DNA of 64,000 nt, from the NCBI RefSeq assembly GCF_008365385.1, contig NZ_QOVF01000005.1:100976-164975 (forward strand). Reading direction: 5' to 3'. Within the stretch, counting starts at the first letter, position 1. Each line of letters starts with the position of its first letter. Below, piece by piece: positions 25,684-36,894 of the stretch. This stretch comes from Halopseudomonas laoshanensis (GTDB taxonomy: Bacteria > Pseudomonadota > Gammaproteobacteria > Pseudomonadales > Pseudomonadaceae). The position numbers were made by a program, and so were the translations under genes. Below the pieces are notes generated by a model. The model searched no databases. It was not told where the DNA came from and saw only the letters and a list, made by a program, of their open reading frames with translations.

Positions 25684-27093
25684 TCAGAGAGGCTTGCCGC
25701 GGTTCCCGTGTTCAGCAACAAAAGACTGAACCGCCTTGAGCTCATTGGCCAGCACGGTAAAGCGCTCCTGGCGTTCGAACAGATCACTCAGATGCGCAGG
25801 CAGGTGCGGCGCTTCGCCGACATCAGCCTTGAGGACCGCATCAGGGAACTTGACCGGATGCGCCGTGCCCAGCGTGATCATCGGCAATGACATCGAACGG
25901 CGGCACTCACGCGCTGCGCGCACGCCAATGGCCGTGTGCGGATCCAGTAGTTCGCCGCACTCGTTAAAGACTTCGGCGATGGTCGCACAGGTCGTTTCAT
26001 CGTCCACTGCCAGCGAATCGAACAGCTTGCGCGTATCGGTCCAACGCTCCTGCTCGACCTTCAGCTTGCCGGTCGACTTGAAGGTTGCCATCAGCTCGGC
26101 AATGCGCAAACCATTACGGCCGTGCATATCGAACAGCAAGCGCTCGAAGTTCGAGGAGACCATGATGTCCATCGACGGTGACAGGGATGCATGCAGCGTA
26201 TCCTTATCGTACTGATTGCCGCCCATGAAGCGATGCAGGATGTCATTGCGATTGGTCGCGACGATCAACTGACTGATCGGCAGGCCCATATTACGCGCAA
26301 GATAACCGGCAAAAATATCGCCGAAATTGCCGGTCGGTACCGAGAACGCCATGGACCGTGCCGGGCCACCCAGCTGCAGCGCAGCGTGGAAGTAATAGAC
26401 GATCTGCGCCATGATCCGCGCCCAGTTGATCGAGTTGACCGCGACCAGACGAGTGCCCTTGAGAAAGCCCTGATCGGCAAAGCTGTCCTTGACCATTTCC
26501 TGGCAATCGTCGAAGTTGCCGTCGATGGCGATGTTGTGAATATTGTCGCCCATGATGGTGGTCATCTGCCGGCGCTGCACTTCCGAAACCCGGTTGTGCG
26601 GGTGCAGAATGAAGATATCCACGTTCTCGCAGTGCTTGCAGCCTTCGATCGCAGCAGACCCGGTATCACCCGAGGTCGCGCCCATTATCACCACGCGCTC
26701 GCCACGCTTGATCAGGAAGTGATCAAGCAAGCGCCCCAGCAGTTGCAGGGCAAAGTCCTTGAACGCCAGCGTCGGGCCATGGAACAGCTCCAGCACCCAT
26801 TCGTTGGCACCCAACTGACGCAGCGGCGCTACTGCCTGATGCTCGAATACCGCATAGGTTTCTTCAAGAATGCGGCGAAAATCCGCATCGCTGATGCTGC
26901 CTGCCACAAATGGGCGCATTACATTGAAGGCCAGCTCGTGGTACGGCAGCCCGGCCCAGGAGGCAATTTCTTCCTGGGTAAAGCGCGGTAGATTTTCCGG
27001 CACATACAGACCGCCATCGGTGGCCAGACCGGCCAGCAGTACGTCTTCAAAATTCAGGGCCGGAGCCTGGCCACGGGTGCTTATATAGCGCAT
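25684..27093 (-). CDS. thrC: Threonine synthase
   Basis: The 469-residue PLP enzyme has the cofactor Lys in HGPTLAFKDFALQLLGRLLD near residue 112, MGATSGDTGSAAIEGCKH for phosphate binding, and SVPTGNFGDIFAGYLARNMG. It converts O-phosphohomoserine to threonine, the last step of the pathway. It follows hom on the same strand with a 102-bp gap, the usual Pseudomonas order. Confidence 0.97.
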   Translation of the reverse strand: MRYISTRGQAPALNFEDVLLAGLATDGGLYVPENLPRFTQEEIASWAGLPYHELAFNVMRPFVAGSISDADFRRILEETYAVFEHQAVAPLRQLGANEWVLELFHGPTLAFKDFALQLLGRLLDHFLIKRGERVVIMGATSGDTGSAAIEGCKHCENVDIFILHPHNRVSEVQRRQMTTIMGDNIHNIAIDGNFDDCQEMVKDSFADQGFLKGTRLVAVNSINWARIMAQIVYYFHAALQLGGPARSMAFSVPTGNFGDIFAGYLARNMGLPISQLIVATNRNDILHRFMGGNQYDKDTLHASLSPSMDIMVSSNFERLLFDMHGRNGLRIAELMATFKSTGKLKVEQERWTDTRKLFDSLAVDDETTCATIAEVFNECGELLDPHTAIGVRAARECRRSMSLPMITLGTAHPVKFPDAVLKADVGEAPHLPAHLSDLFERQERFTVLANELKAVQSFVAEHGNRGKPL

Positions 27094-27131
27094 CGTTACA
27101 AACCTTAGGTTTGAGCTTCAAGCCTCCAGCC

Positions 27132-27177
27132 ACAAGCGGCAAGCCTCCGGTCTAACTCCAGAGCACTTGCCGCTTGT
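27132..27177. repeat. Inverted repeat between hom and thrC
   Basis: ACAAGCGGCAAG at 27132-27143 is the exact reverse complement of CTTGCCGCTTGT at 27166-27177. Related fragments (GCTGCCGCTTGCCGCT, TTGAGCTTCAAGCC) flank it. There is no T tract, so it looks like an intergenic REP-like repeat rather than a terminator. Confidence 0.55.
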
Positions 27178-27195
27178 AGCTGCCGCTTGCCGCTA

Positions 27196-28500
27196 TCAGT
27201 TCAATTGTTCAACCCGGATCCGCATCAGCGGGCCGGCGATATCGTCCAGCGCCTCGAGCGCGTCGATGGCATCGTTCATCTTCTGCTCAAGCACGCGGTG
27301 AGTCATGATGATGATCGGCACCAGACCGTCCTGCTCTTCCGCTTCTTTCTGCAGAATCGATTCGATATTGATCCCGCGCTCGGACAGGATGCTCGCCACC
27401 TTGGCCAGCACGCCTGGGCGGTCCTTGGCCTGGATCCGCAGGTAATAGGCGGTTTCCACCTCACCCATCGGCAGGACCGGCAGGTCAGACAGCGAATGCG
27501 CCTGGAATGCCAGGTGCGGGACGCGATTGTTCGGGTCAGTGGTCAGGGTACGTACCACATCGATGATGTCAGCAACGATTGATGAAGCCGTGGCTTCCGC
27601 GCCAGCGCCAGCACCGTAATACAGCGTCGAGCCTACTGCGTCGCCGTTAACCATGACCGCGTTCATTACGCCATTGACGTTGGCAATCAAACGATCGGCA
27701 GGAATCAATGTCGGGTGTACACGCAGCTCGACGCCATCCGAAGTACGCCGGGCAATGCCCAGATGCTTGATCCGGTAGCCAAAGGCTTCGGCATAGCGAA
27801 CGTCGGCCGTGGTCAGCTTGCTGATGCCCTCGGTGTACGCCTTGTCGAACTGCAACGGGATACCAAAGGCAATGGAAGCCAGAATCGTCAGCTTGTGCGC
27901 AGCATCGATCCCTTCCACGTCGAAAGTCGGATCGGCTTCGGCATAACCAAGCGCCTGGGCTTCGGCCAGCACGTCGTCAAAGGTACGACCCTTGTCGCGC
28001 ATCTCGGTCAGAATGAAGTTGCCGGTACCGTTAATGATGCCTGCAACCCAATCGATCTGGTTGGCGGCCAGACCTTCACGTACCGCCTTGATGATCGGGA
28101 TGCCGCCGGCCACGGAGGCCTCGAACGCGACCATCACACCCTTCTCGCTGGCTGCGGCAAAAATCTCGTTGCCGTGCACGGCGATCAGCGCTTTGTTCGC
28201 AGTCACCACGTGCTTGCCGTTGGCGATGGCCTGCAGGACTACTTCCCGCGCTACGCCATAACCACCGATCAGCTCGATAACGATATCGATTTCGGGATTA
28301 TTCACGACCTCGAAGACATCATCTGTCACCGGTGTGGCGCCCAGGCTGCACGCCGGATTCAGATGCCGGGCAGCAATTTGCGCGACCTCGATATCCCGAC
28401 CGGCGCGCCGGGCAATTTCCACCGCATTACGCTGCAGGACGTTGAATGTGCCGCCACCGACGGTGCCCAGACCACAGATTCCCACTTTAACCGGTTTCAA
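27196..28500 (-). CDS. hom: Homoserine dehydrogenase
   Basis: The 434-residue protein has an N-terminal NAD(P)-binding motif (VGICGLGTVGGGTFNVLQRN), the catalytic region GYAEADPTFDVEGIDAAHKL (with the conserved Asp and Lys), and a C-terminal ACT domain from about residue 350 (YYLRIQAKDRPGVLAKVASI). It reduces aspartate semialdehyde to homoserine and is feedback regulated through the ACT domain. First gene of the hom-thrC pair. Confidence 0.97.
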   Translation of the reverse strand: MKPVKVGICGLGTVGGGTFNVLQRNAVEIARRAGRDIEVAQIAARHLNPACSLGATPVTDDVFEVVNNPEIDIVIELIGGYGVAREVVLQAIANGKHVVTANKALIAVHGNEIFAAASEKGVMVAFEASVAGGIPIIKAVREGLAANQIDWVAGIINGTGNFILTEMRDKGRTFDDVLAEAQALGYAEADPTFDVEGIDAAHKLTILASIAFGIPLQFDKAYTEGISKLTTADVRYAEAFGYRIKHLGIARRTSDGVELRVHPTLIPADRLIANVNGVMNAVMVNGDAVGSTLYYGAGAGAEATASSIVADIIDVVRTLTTDPNNRVPHLAFQAHSLSDLPVLPMGEVETAYYLRIQAKDRPGVLAKVASILSERGINIESILQKEAEEQDGLVPIIIMTHRVLEQKMNDAIDALEALDDIAGPLMRIRVEQLN

Positions 28501-28554
28501 ACTAAGGCCCCCATTGGATCACATGTAATAAGAAGTAGATTTGTCCTGGCGGTT

Positions 28555-29274
28555 TTACTGATTGGCCAGGGCTTGTTCGGCAAGTTCTGCGGCCGGCTTG
28601 TAGCCCGGCAGCAATACACCATTGGCCATAAAGATCGCTGGCGTACCTTGCACACCGACCTGTTGACCCAGGGCAAATTGCTTATTCACCGGGTTGTCAC
28701 AGGTCAGAGTCTCGATTTTGTTGCCCAGCTTGGCTTCGGTCATGGCTTCCTGCCGATCTTCGGCGCACCAGATGGATTCCATGATCTTCGCGGACGGCTG
28801 GCCAGGCCCGCTACGCGGAAACGCCGCATAGCGCACTTCGATGCCCAGATCGTTCAGCTCGCCCACTTCGCTGTGCAATAGCCGGCAATAGCCGCAATCG
28901 ACATCGGTGAACACCGTCACATGAGTCTTGGGCTTGTCCGGCGCGAATATAACCAGTTGGTCTTGTGGCAAAGCATTAACCACCTCACCGATACCGGCCG
29001 CTTCAGCTGCGCTGGTCAGGTTTCGTGGCTGCGCGGCACTCAGATCATAAAGTGCGCCCTGGATCAGAAACTGCCCATCACCGCTTGCATACAGAATGCG
29101 ACCGCTATCCAGCTGCACCTGATACACACCACTGATCGGCGACTCGGAAATCGTCTTGATGGCTACAGGCAGGTTCAGTTTGCTCAGGCTGGCACGGATA
29201 TCATCAGCCGGTTCAGCAAGCACAGCTGTAGCGCATAGCGCTGACAACGATGCGATTAGCAATTTCAGTCGCAT
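28555..29274 (-). CDS. dsbC: Thiol:disulfide interchange protein DsbC
   Basis: The 239-residue protein has a signal peptide (MRLKLLIASLSALCATAVLA), an N-terminal dimerisation domain and a thioredoxin-fold domain with the active-site CGYC (VFTDVDCGYCRLLHSEVGEL). A second Cys pair (WCAEDR, LTCDNP) matches the structural disulfide of DsbC. It isomerises wrong disulfides in the periplasm. It lies between xerD and hom, as in Pseudomonas. Confidence 0.95.
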   Translation of the reverse strand: MRLKLLIASLSALCATAVLAEPADDIRASLSKLNLPVAIKTISESPISGVYQVQLDSGRILYASGDGQFLIQGALYDLSAAQPRNLTSAAEAAGIGEVVNALPQDQLVIFAPDKPKTHVTVFTDVDCGYCRLLHSEVGELNDLGIEVRYAAFPRSGPGQPSAKIMESIWCAEDRQEAMTEAKLGNKIETLTCDNPVNKQFALGQQVGVQGTPAIFMANGVLLPGYKPAAELAEQALANQ

Positions 29275-29320
29275 ATCAGGTCCTCTTTACGGCCGACAAG
29301 CTTAGCATGAAAGATCTCGC

Positions 29321-30244
29321 TCACCCACGGGGATGATGGCTTGCATGCAGATCACGCAAGCGCTGGCGGGCAACATGGGTATAGATCTGGGTAGTCGATA
29401 GATCACTGTGCCCGAGCAGCATCTGCACCACGCGCAAATCCGCGCCGTGATTGAGCAAATGCGTGGCAAAAGCATGGCGCAGCGTATGTGGCGACAACGG
29501 CGTGCGGATACCCGCCTGGCTGGCATGCAGCTTGATGCGATGCCAGAACGTCTGCCGGGTCATCTCCCGGCCCTGGCGGCTGGGAAATAACACATCGCTG
29601 GGTTGGCCACCCAGCAAGGGCGCGCGACCGACCTGCAGGTAGCGCTGCAGCCAGACAATCGCCTCTTCACCCAGAGGCACCAGCCGCTCCTTGCTGCCTT
29701 TGCCGGTGACACGCACCACGCCCTGGCGCAGATTCAGTTGATCCAGGCGTAACCCAGTCAGCTCGCTGACGCGCAAGCCGCAGGCATAGAGCACTTCCAG
29801 CATGCAGCGATCACGCAAGCCGAGGCTGTCCTCAGGATCAGGCGCCGCCAGCAGCGCTTCAACATCCGCCTCACTGAGTGACTTGGGCAGCGGCCGACCG
29901 AGCTTGGGCAACGCAATGTCCAGCGTAGGATCTTCGCTGATCAGATTCTGACGCAAGGCGTGTCGATAAAAACCGCGCACACAGGATAGCAATCTTGCGG
30001 TAGACCGAGCCTGATAACCCTGGCCGATGCGCCAACCCAGATGCTCCATCAGCTCGGCCCGACTGGCTTTAATCAGCCCACTGCCACGAGCGGCAAGCCA
30101 ACTGGCCAGGTGCTCCAGATCAGTGCGATAAGCTTCCAGCGTCGGTCGCGCTAGCCCACGCTCGAGCCACAGGCTATCAACGTACCCGGCAACAACGCGC
30201 TGCTCCAGGTCACTGATGCTGGCTTTAGGCATGGGGTGCTGCAT
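29321..30244 (-). CDS. xerD: Site-specific tyrosine recombinase XerD
   Basis: The 307-residue protein has an N-terminal SAM-like domain and a C-terminal catalytic domain with YACGLRVSELTGLRL (Arg), VTGKGSKERLVPLG (Lys), PHTLRHAFATHLL (HxxR), LGHSDLSTTQIYTHV (His and nucleophile Tyr). With XerC it resolves chromosome dimers at dif. An alternative ATG lies four codons in. The gene is followed by dsbC. Confidence 0.95.
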   Translation of the reverse strand: MQHPMPKASISDLEQRVVAGYVDSLWLERGLARPTLEAYRTDLEHLASWLAARGSGLIKASRAELMEHLGWRIGQGYQARSTARLLSCVRGFYRHALRQNLISEDPTLDIALPKLGRPLPKSLSEADVEALLAAPDPEDSLGLRDRCMLEVLYACGLRVSELTGLRLDQLNLRQGVVRVTGKGSKERLVPLGEEAIVWLQRYLQVGRAPLLGGQPSDVLFPSRQGREMTRQTFWHRIKLHASQAGIRTPLSPHTLRHAFATHLLNHGADLRVVQMLLGHSDLSTTQIYTHVARQRLRDLHASHHPRG

Positions 30245-30292
30245 GGGTCAGAATCCTGCGCTGCAAAACGGCCGGTTGGAATTTTGGACAAT

Positions 30293-30319
30293 AAAAAAGC
30301 AGCCCGAAGGCTGCCTTTT
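30293..30319 (-). terminator. Rho-independent terminator after rplS
   Basis: On the minus strand GCAGCC-TTCG-GGCTGC (30299-30314) is followed by a run of T residues, 23 bp after the rplS stop. It ends the rpsP-rimM-trmD-rplS operon. Confidence 0.92.
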
Positions 30320-30341
30320 CTTGTACCAGAAAGCGAGCTGA

Positions 30342-30689
30342 TCAGCCCAGCTTTTCCTTGATACGTGCAGCGCGGCCAGACAGGGCGCGCAGGTAGTACA
30401 GCTTGGCTTTACGTACATCACCACGACGCTTGACGGTCAGGCTGTCGATCAGCGGCGAGTAGCTCTGGAAAGTACGCTCAACGCCTACACCGCTGGAGAT
30501 CTTGCGTACGGTGAACGCGGAGTTCAGACCGCGGTTACGCTTACCGATAACCACGCCTTCAAAGGCCTGCAGACGCGAACGATCGCCTTCCTTCACCTTA
30601 ACCTGAACGATCACTGTGTCACCCGGAGCGAACTCGGGTAACTTCTTGCTCATCTGCTCAGCTTCGATCTGGGCAATAATGTTGGACAT
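30342..30689 (-). CDS. rplS: 50S ribosomal protein L19
   Basis: At 115 residues it has the L19 features [40 protein letters not shown] and [20 protein letters not shown]. It lies at the 30S-50S interface. It is the last gene of the rpsP operon, 32 bp after trmD, with a good terminator behind. Confidence 0.98.
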   Translation of the reverse strand: MSNIIAQIEAEQMSKKLPEFAPGDTVIVQVKVKEGDRSRLQAFEGVVIGKRNRGLNSAFTVRKISSGVGVERTFQSYSPLIDSLTVKRRGDVRKAKLYYLRALSGRAARIKEKLG

Positions 30690-30721
30690 TTAAAACTCCT
30701 GCACAAGCCGTCGGACTTGAC

Positions 30722-31471
30722 TCAATGGTTATCGGTTTCCCGTTCGCGGATAAATTCCGCCAACAGCTGCTGCTGTTCTTTGCTCAGCGTTAGATCCTTG
30801 AGCAACGCTGGCCGACGTTGCCAGGTTCTGCCCAGGGACTGCTTGAGTCGCCAGCGCCGGATCAGTTCATGATTACCACTGAGCAGCACCTCCGGTACGC
30901 GCCGCTCTTCAAACTCTTCCGGCCGGGTGTAATGCGGACAGTCCAGCCACCCTTCCGTAAACGAATCTTCTACCGCTGAATCCGCATGCCCAAGCACGCC
31001 GGGGATCAGCCGGGTTACCGCATCCAGGACGACCATGGCGCCCAGCTCACCGCCGGACAACACATAATCCCCAATGGAGATTTCTTCATCGACGCACATC
31101 TCGATGATGCGTTCGTCGATGCCTTCGTAACGCCCGCATAACAGCACCAGGCTGTCCATCTCGGCCAGCTCCTGCGCCCGTTGCTGGGTCAGCGGCTGGC
31201 CCTGGGGTGACAGGTAGATCACCCTGGGCGGTGAAGGCGCCTTCTGGCGGATAGCCTCAATGGCTTCCAACAGCGGTTCAACCTTCATCAGCATACCCGG
31301 ACCACCACCAAAGGGCCGGTCATCCACCGTCCTGTGACGGTCGTGGGCATGCTCTCGCGGGTTACTGAACTCGACGCTCAACTGCCCCCGTTTAACGGCG
31401 CGACCAGTAACACCGTACTCGGTCAACGCGGCAAACATCTCGGGGAACAGCGTCACTACACCGGCCCACAC
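30722..31471 (-). CDS. trmD: tRNA (guanine-N1)-methyltransferase
   Basis: The 249-residue SPOUT enzyme has the trefoil-knot SAM site in [20 protein letters not shown] and [11 protein letters not shown], with [20 protein letters not shown] near the N-terminus. It methylates G37 of tRNAs next to the anticodon and is essential. It starts four bases after the rimM stop. Confidence 0.98.
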   Translation of the reverse strand: MWAGVVTLFPEMFAALTEYGVTGRAVKRGQLSVEFSNPREHAHDRHRTVDDRPFGGGPGMLMKVEPLLEAIEAIRQKAPSPPRVIYLSPQGQPLTQQRAQELAEMDSLVLLCGRYEGIDERIIEMCVDEEISIGDYVLSGGELGAMVVLDAVTRLIPGVLGHADSAVEDSFTEGWLDCPHYTRPEEFEERRVPEVLLSGNHELIRRWRLKQSLGRTWQRRPALLKDLTLSKEQQQLLAEFIRERETDNH

Positions 31472-31474
31472 CGG

Positions 31475-32017
31475 TCAGAACTCCAGGTCCCAATCCACCT
31501 GCATCAGACCTGCCTGCAGATCGATCGACTTCACATACATATCCGGCAGGTAGGGCAGCAAGCGTTCGCGCTGATCCAAACTGCCTTCGCAAGGCTTGAC
31601 TACCATCACATCATTGGAGCCGGTTTCCAGCAGGTGGTCGATCCGACCCAGTAACTGTCCTTCGACGGTTACGACCTGCAAACCCTCCAACTGATGCCAG
31701 TAGAATTCCCCCTGCTCAAGATCCGGCAAGGCGTCACGCGCCACACAGATCTCGTAATCTACCAGCGCCAAAGCCTGATCTCGGTCGTTAATCCCCTTGA
31801 GGTTAACCACCAGTACCCGGTTCTGCACCCGGCCTTCCAGCACGGTCATGGTGCGCTGTTCTGCACCGCGTCTGAGTATCCATTCGGGATAGTTCAGAAC
31901 GTTATCCAGCGGGTCCGTTTCGGAATACACCTTCACCGAACCGCGAATGCCGTGAACCGAAACAATCTTACCGAGGACCACCAAGGGTGATCCGCTCGAC
32001 TCCGGCAGACTGGTCAT
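31475..32017 (-). CDS. rimM: Ribosome maturation factor RimM
   Basis: The 180-residue protein has an N-terminal RimM barrel (LGKIVSVHGIRGSVKVYSET) and a C-terminal PRC-barrel (FYWHQLEGLQVVTVEGQLLG, LLPYLPDMYVKSIDLQAGLM). It assists maturation of the 30S head. It lies one base from rpsP and next to trmD in the operon. Confidence 0.97.
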   Translation of the reverse strand: MTSLPESSGSPLVVLGKIVSVHGIRGSVKVYSETDPLDNVLNYPEWILRRGAEQRTMTVLEGRVQNRVLVVNLKGINDRDQALALVDYEICVARDALPDLEQGEFYWHQLEGLQVVTVEGQLLGRIDHLLETGSNDVMVVKPCEGSLDQRERLLPYLPDMYVKSIDLQAGLMQVDWDLEF

Positions 32018-32018
32018 A

Positions 32019-32267
32019 TCAGGCAGCGGCCTGATTTTCCTTCAGCAGAGCAGCAACGCGCTCAGAGGGCTGTGCACCCTGGCTCAGCCAGTAGCTAACG
32101 CGCTCCTGGTTTACTGACAGGCGGATTTCAGCACCGTTGGCAACGGGGTTGAAAAAGCCTACGCGCTCAACGAAACGGCCATCACGGGCGTTGCGGCTGT
32201 TGGCGACAGTCAGATGATAGAAGGGGCGCTTCTTGGAGCCACCACGAGCTAGACGAATGGTTACCAT
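32019..32267 (-). CDS. rpsP: 30S ribosomal protein S16
   Basis: The 82-residue protein starts [20 protein letters not shown] and continues [20 protein letters not shown], typical of S16. It is the first gene of the rpsP-rimM-trmD-rplS operon; the 167 bp before it, up to ffh, should hold the promoter and leader. Confidence 0.98.
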   Translation of the reverse strand: MVTIRLARGGSKKRPFYHLTVANSRNARDGRFVERVGFFNPVANGAEIRLSVNQERVSYWLSQGAQPSERVAALLKENQAAA

Positions 32268-32434
32268 GTGGACATTGTTTCCTGTATTTGAGTAACGCTC
32301 ATTGATTCATTACGGGCGGTGAGACCATGCGGCGCAGGCGCAGCAAAGACCCTTATACCCGAAAGGTCGCGTATTCTACGGAATATCGCGGCCATTGAAA
32401 ACTGTTTTTTGATCACCTGCTGTACAGCAGGCTC

Positions 32435-33838
<1,404 letters not shown>

Positions 33839-33997
33839 CGGTCGGTCTCCTAGGCTTCCTGTAACCCCGCATCGGCGAGGTGAAGCGATCAAGCGCCGCA
33901 GTATACCCTGAGCACCTTACGGATGACAGGGAAGCGCTTTATCAGCAGCGCGGCTTGTGCCACACTTCGGCTTACTGATTCTCACCCGCAGGGACGT

Positions 33998-34798
33998 ATG
34001 ACAGCCCTTACCTCCAGTCTGCTGGCCGCTCTTCTTTATCTGGGCGGCAGCTTTTATCAGTTGCGTTGCCTGGGCAAGCGCCTGGCCGTCAATGTCAATC
34101 TGCTCCGGGCGATCGGTGTGATCGCTCTGATCGCGCACGCGGGCAGCCTTTATATTCAGCTATTTACCGATGAAGGCCTGTCGTTAGGCCTGTTCAATAC
34201 CGCCTCGCTGGTGGCCTGGCTGGTGATCGCCATTACCCTGCTCTCCAGCCTCAAGGCGCCGGTAGCCAGTTTGCTGCTTGGCCTGTTCCCGCTGGCCTTT
34301 ATAACCGGGTTGCTCGCCTGGCTGTTCCCCAGCCACGGCACCACGCTGGTGCCGGCCGGCGGTATGCTGGTGGTGCACGTACTCTTGTCGATACTGGCTT
34401 ACGGTATTCTGACCATTGCGGCTTTTCAGGCCAGCCTGCTGGCGATCCAGAACTACCAGCTCAAACATAAGCGGCCGACGCGTTTTATCCGTACCTTCCC
34501 GCCCCTGCAGACCATGGAACGCCTGCTGTTCCAGTTCCTGCTGTGTGGCGAGGTACTGCTGACCCTGGCGCTGATTTCCGGCTTCCTGTTTCTGGACAAC
34601 ATGTTTGCCCAGAACGTAGCGCACAAGACCTTCCTGTCCTGCGTAGCCTGGGTAGTCTTCGGCATCCTGCTGTGGGGCCGGCATTTCCGCGGCTGGCGCG
34701 GCAGCAATGCAATCCGCTGGACGCTGGCCGGCTTTCTGCTGCTGGCACTGGCGTATTTTGGCAGTAAGCTGGTCCGTGAATTCCTGCTGCCCTACTAA
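33998..34798 (+). CDS. Cytochrome c assembly family inner-membrane protein (YpjD/CcsA-like)
   Basis: From the ATG at 33998 the protein has 266 residues and about eight membrane helices. The WLFPSHGT region, VVHVLLSILAYGILTIAAFQ and AHKTFLSCVAWVVFGILLWG carry the His residues of the CcsA/YpjD family. Its position beside ffh and a CorB-like gene is conserved in Pseudomonas. A role in haem handling or cytochrome c assembly is inferred from the family. Confidence 0.88.
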   Translation: MTALTSSLLAALLYLGGSFYQLRCLGKRLAVNVNLLRAIGVIALIAHAGSLYIQLFTDEGLSLGLFNTASLVAWLVIAITLLSSLKAPVASLLLGLFPLAFITGLLAWLFPSHGTTLVPAGGMLVVHVLLSILAYGILTIAAFQASLLAIQNYQLKHKRPTRFIRTFPPLQTMERLLFQFLLCGEVLLTLALISGFLFLDNMFAQNVAHKTFLSCVAWVVFGILLWGRHFRGWRGSNAIRWTLAGFLLLALAYFGSKLVREFLLPY

Positions 34799-34871
34799 TG
34801 AAGCCCTGTTATGCAGCCCCAGTGATTCAGCCGCTAATGAAAACCCTTTCCCCAGCTTCTGAGGTAACCCC

Positions 34872-36188
34872 TTGAACGACGCCCATACCAGTTTTCTGTT
34901 GATGATACTGGCCCTCTTGATCGTCCTCTCGGCGTTCTTCTCCAGTTCCGAAACCAGCATGATGAGCCTCAACCGCTATCGGCTGAAACACCTGACCAAG
35001 GAGGGCCACAAAGCAGCGAGGCGCGCCTCGAAGCTGCTGGAGCGTCCGGACCGCCTGCTCGGCACCATTCTGGTCGGCAACAACATCGTCAATATTCTCG
35101 CCGCTTCCATCGCGACGGTCATCGCTACGCAGATCTGGGGCGAAGCCGGCATCGCCATCGCCACCATAGGCCTGACGATTGTCATTCTGATTTTCGGCGA
35201 GATCACCCCGAAAACCCTCGCGGCACTGCGTCCTGAACTGATTGCGTTCCCTGTCAGCATCATTCTCAAGTTTCTGCAGATAATCCTCTATCCGGTGGTT
35301 TGGATCTGCGGCGCCATCAGCAACATGCTGCTCAAGTTAATCGGCGTGAATACATCCGATCCCAACGGCGACCAACTGAGCACCGAAGAACTGCGCACCG
35401 TGGTCCGCGAAGCAGGATTGGGCATGACCCGCAGCCGGCAAAATATGCTGCTGGGCATCCTCGATCTGGAGAAAATGAACGTCAACGACATCATGGTGCC
35501 GCGCAACGAGGCCGTGGGTATTGATCTGGAGGATGACCTGTCCGTCATCAATAACCAGTTACGTACCTGCCACCACACGCGCCTGCCGGTGTTTACCAAT
35601 GACATCAACAACGTCACCGGCATCGTGCATATGCGCTCCATCGCCCGCCTGCTCAGCCGTGGTGAACTGACCAAGGAAGCACTGATTCACGCCTGCAAAG
35701 AGCCCTATTTCGTACCGGAAAGCACTCCGCTGCATACACAGTTGTTCAATTTCCAGAAGCAGAAACGCCGTATTGCGATCGTGGTGGATGAATACGGTGA
35801 CGTGATTGGCCTGGTTACCCTGGAGGACATTCTTGAGGAGATCGTTGGCGAATTTACTACCGACATGATGCTTCCCAGCCAGGATATTCACCCCCAGGAA
35901 GATGGCACAGTAGTGATTGAGGGCAGCAGCGCGATCCGCGCCATCAACCGCCAGCTGAAATGGAAGCTACCGGCAGACGGACCCAAAACGCTGAATGGCC
36001 TGATCACCGAGCAACTGGAAAGCATTCCGGAAACCAGTGTGTGCCTGACCATTGGCCGCTACCGGATGGAAATTCTGCAGACCAAGGACAACATGGTCAA
36101 AAGCGTGCGCATCTGGGATCGGGCCCTGGACCGTCACCCGGAGGATGAAGCCGAGGCCGTAGCCGAAGGCGACAAGCACGACGACTGA
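34872..36188 (+). CDS. HlyC/CorC-family (CorB-like) membrane protein
   Basis: The TTG start at 34872 follows a GAGGT ribosome site. The 438-residue protein has a DUF21 membrane domain (LIVLSAFFSSSETSMMSLNR, GNNIVNILAASIATVIATQI, FGEITPKTLAALRPELIAFP), two CBS domains (about residues 205-325) and a C-terminal CorC_HlyC domain. Relatives take part in magnesium/cobalt efflux. Its last 55 bp overlap the convergent SGNH hydrolase gene. Confidence 0.9.
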   Translation: MNDAHTSFLLMILALLIVLSAFFSSSETSMMSLNRYRLKHLTKEGHKAARRASKLLERPDRLLGTILVGNNIVNILAASIATVIATQIWGEAGIAIATIGLTIVILIFGEITPKTLAALRPELIAFPVSIILKFLQIILYPVVWICGAISNMLLKLIGVNTSDPNGDQLSTEELRTVVREAGLGMTRSRQNMLLGILDLEKMNVNDIMVPRNEAVGIDLEDDLSVINNQLRTCHHTRLPVFTNDINNVTGIVHMRSIARLLSRGELTKEALIHACKEPYFVPESTPLHTQLFNFQKQKRRIAIVVDEYGDVIGLVTLEDILEEIVGEFTTDMMLPSQDIHPQEDGTVVIEGSSAIRAINRQLKWKLPADGPKTLNGLITEQLESIPETSVCLTIGRYRMEILQTKDNMVKSVRIWDRALDRHPEDEAEAVAEGDKHDD

Positions 36189-36841
36189 GTCAGACAGCGC
36201 AGGATGTCAGCAGCCCAGAGCGCATACCCGGCCTGCGAGGGATGATAGCCGTCGCGCGCCAGGTAATGCCTTTCGAAGATCCCGGCCATCGGCACATGCA
36301 GCGCCCGGCCCATCGCGCAACAACGCTGCGCATCCAGGTCGAGCAATCCCGCGCGCAGCCCGAACCAGCCCCGCAGCGGCTGCGGCAATGCATGAAACCT
36401 GCCTAGTGGCGGCACCGCAGTAACCAGCACCTGATCCGCCCGTGCGTTGAAATGATCCAGCAACCGCATCAGCTCGCTCCGCCAACGCCAGCGTGGGGTC
36501 AGATGCGTTGTGTCATTGACCCCCAGGACGATCACCACCAGATCCCACCGCTCCGGCTCTAGCGTTGCCAGCAATTCCCGCCGACAGACAGCGGCGGTCG
36601 CACCATTGCGCCCACAAGCCTGCCAAATAACCTGCCGCGATTGAGCGTCAGCCATCTGCTGAGCCAGTTGGCCGCACAGCGCCTGTTGCTGGGTGTCTAC
36701 GCCAACTCCAGCCACGGTGGACTCGCCAATAACCAGTAGACGCAAAGAGGAGGAAGTTAAGTCAGAACTAGAGGGGGTGCAGACGCCCTGCCAGGGCAGG
36801 GCTGCATCCGGCAGGCGTAACGCGGTCTTTTTTACCCACAA
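36134..36841 (-). CDS. SGNH/GDSL-type hydrolase
   Basis: The protein has the SGNH blocks LLVIGESTVAGVG (Ser nucleophile), GRNGATAA (Gly), VVIVLGVNDTTHLTPRWRW (Asn) and DGYHPSQAGYALWA (Asp, His). It probably hydrolyses an ester. The annotated start is a TTG; the frame stays open for 19 codons upstream to a CTG that overlaps the purT stop and would add a hydrophobic N-terminus (HWWYLAAPALPLLLPQALW). The longer form may be real, since it would give a membrane anchor. The 3' end overlaps the CorB-like gene by 55 bp. Confidence 0.82.
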   Translation of the reverse strand: MWVKKTALRLPDAALPWQGVCTPSSSDLTSSSLRLLVIGESTVAGVGVDTQQQALCGQLAQQMADAQSRQVIWQACGRNGATAAVCRRELLATLEPERWDLVVIVLGVNDTTHLTPRWRWRSELMRLLDHFNARADQVLVTAVPPLGRFHALPQPLRGWFGLRAGLLDLDAQRCCAMGRALHVPMAGIFERHYLARDGYHPSQAGYALWAADILRCLTQSSCLSPSATASASSSG

Positions 36842-36894
36842 CGCCTGAGGCAGCAGTAACGGCAGCGCGGGCGCTGCCAGATACCACCAATGAC

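Noticed and set aside
27715..28881. 388-codon plus-strand open frame across hom and dsbC
   Set aside because: It is antisense to two well supported genes and has no motif; high GC codon bias produces such frames.
32416..32431. 16-bp palindrome after ffh as a terminator
   Set aside because: It has almost no loop and no T tract on the minus strand.
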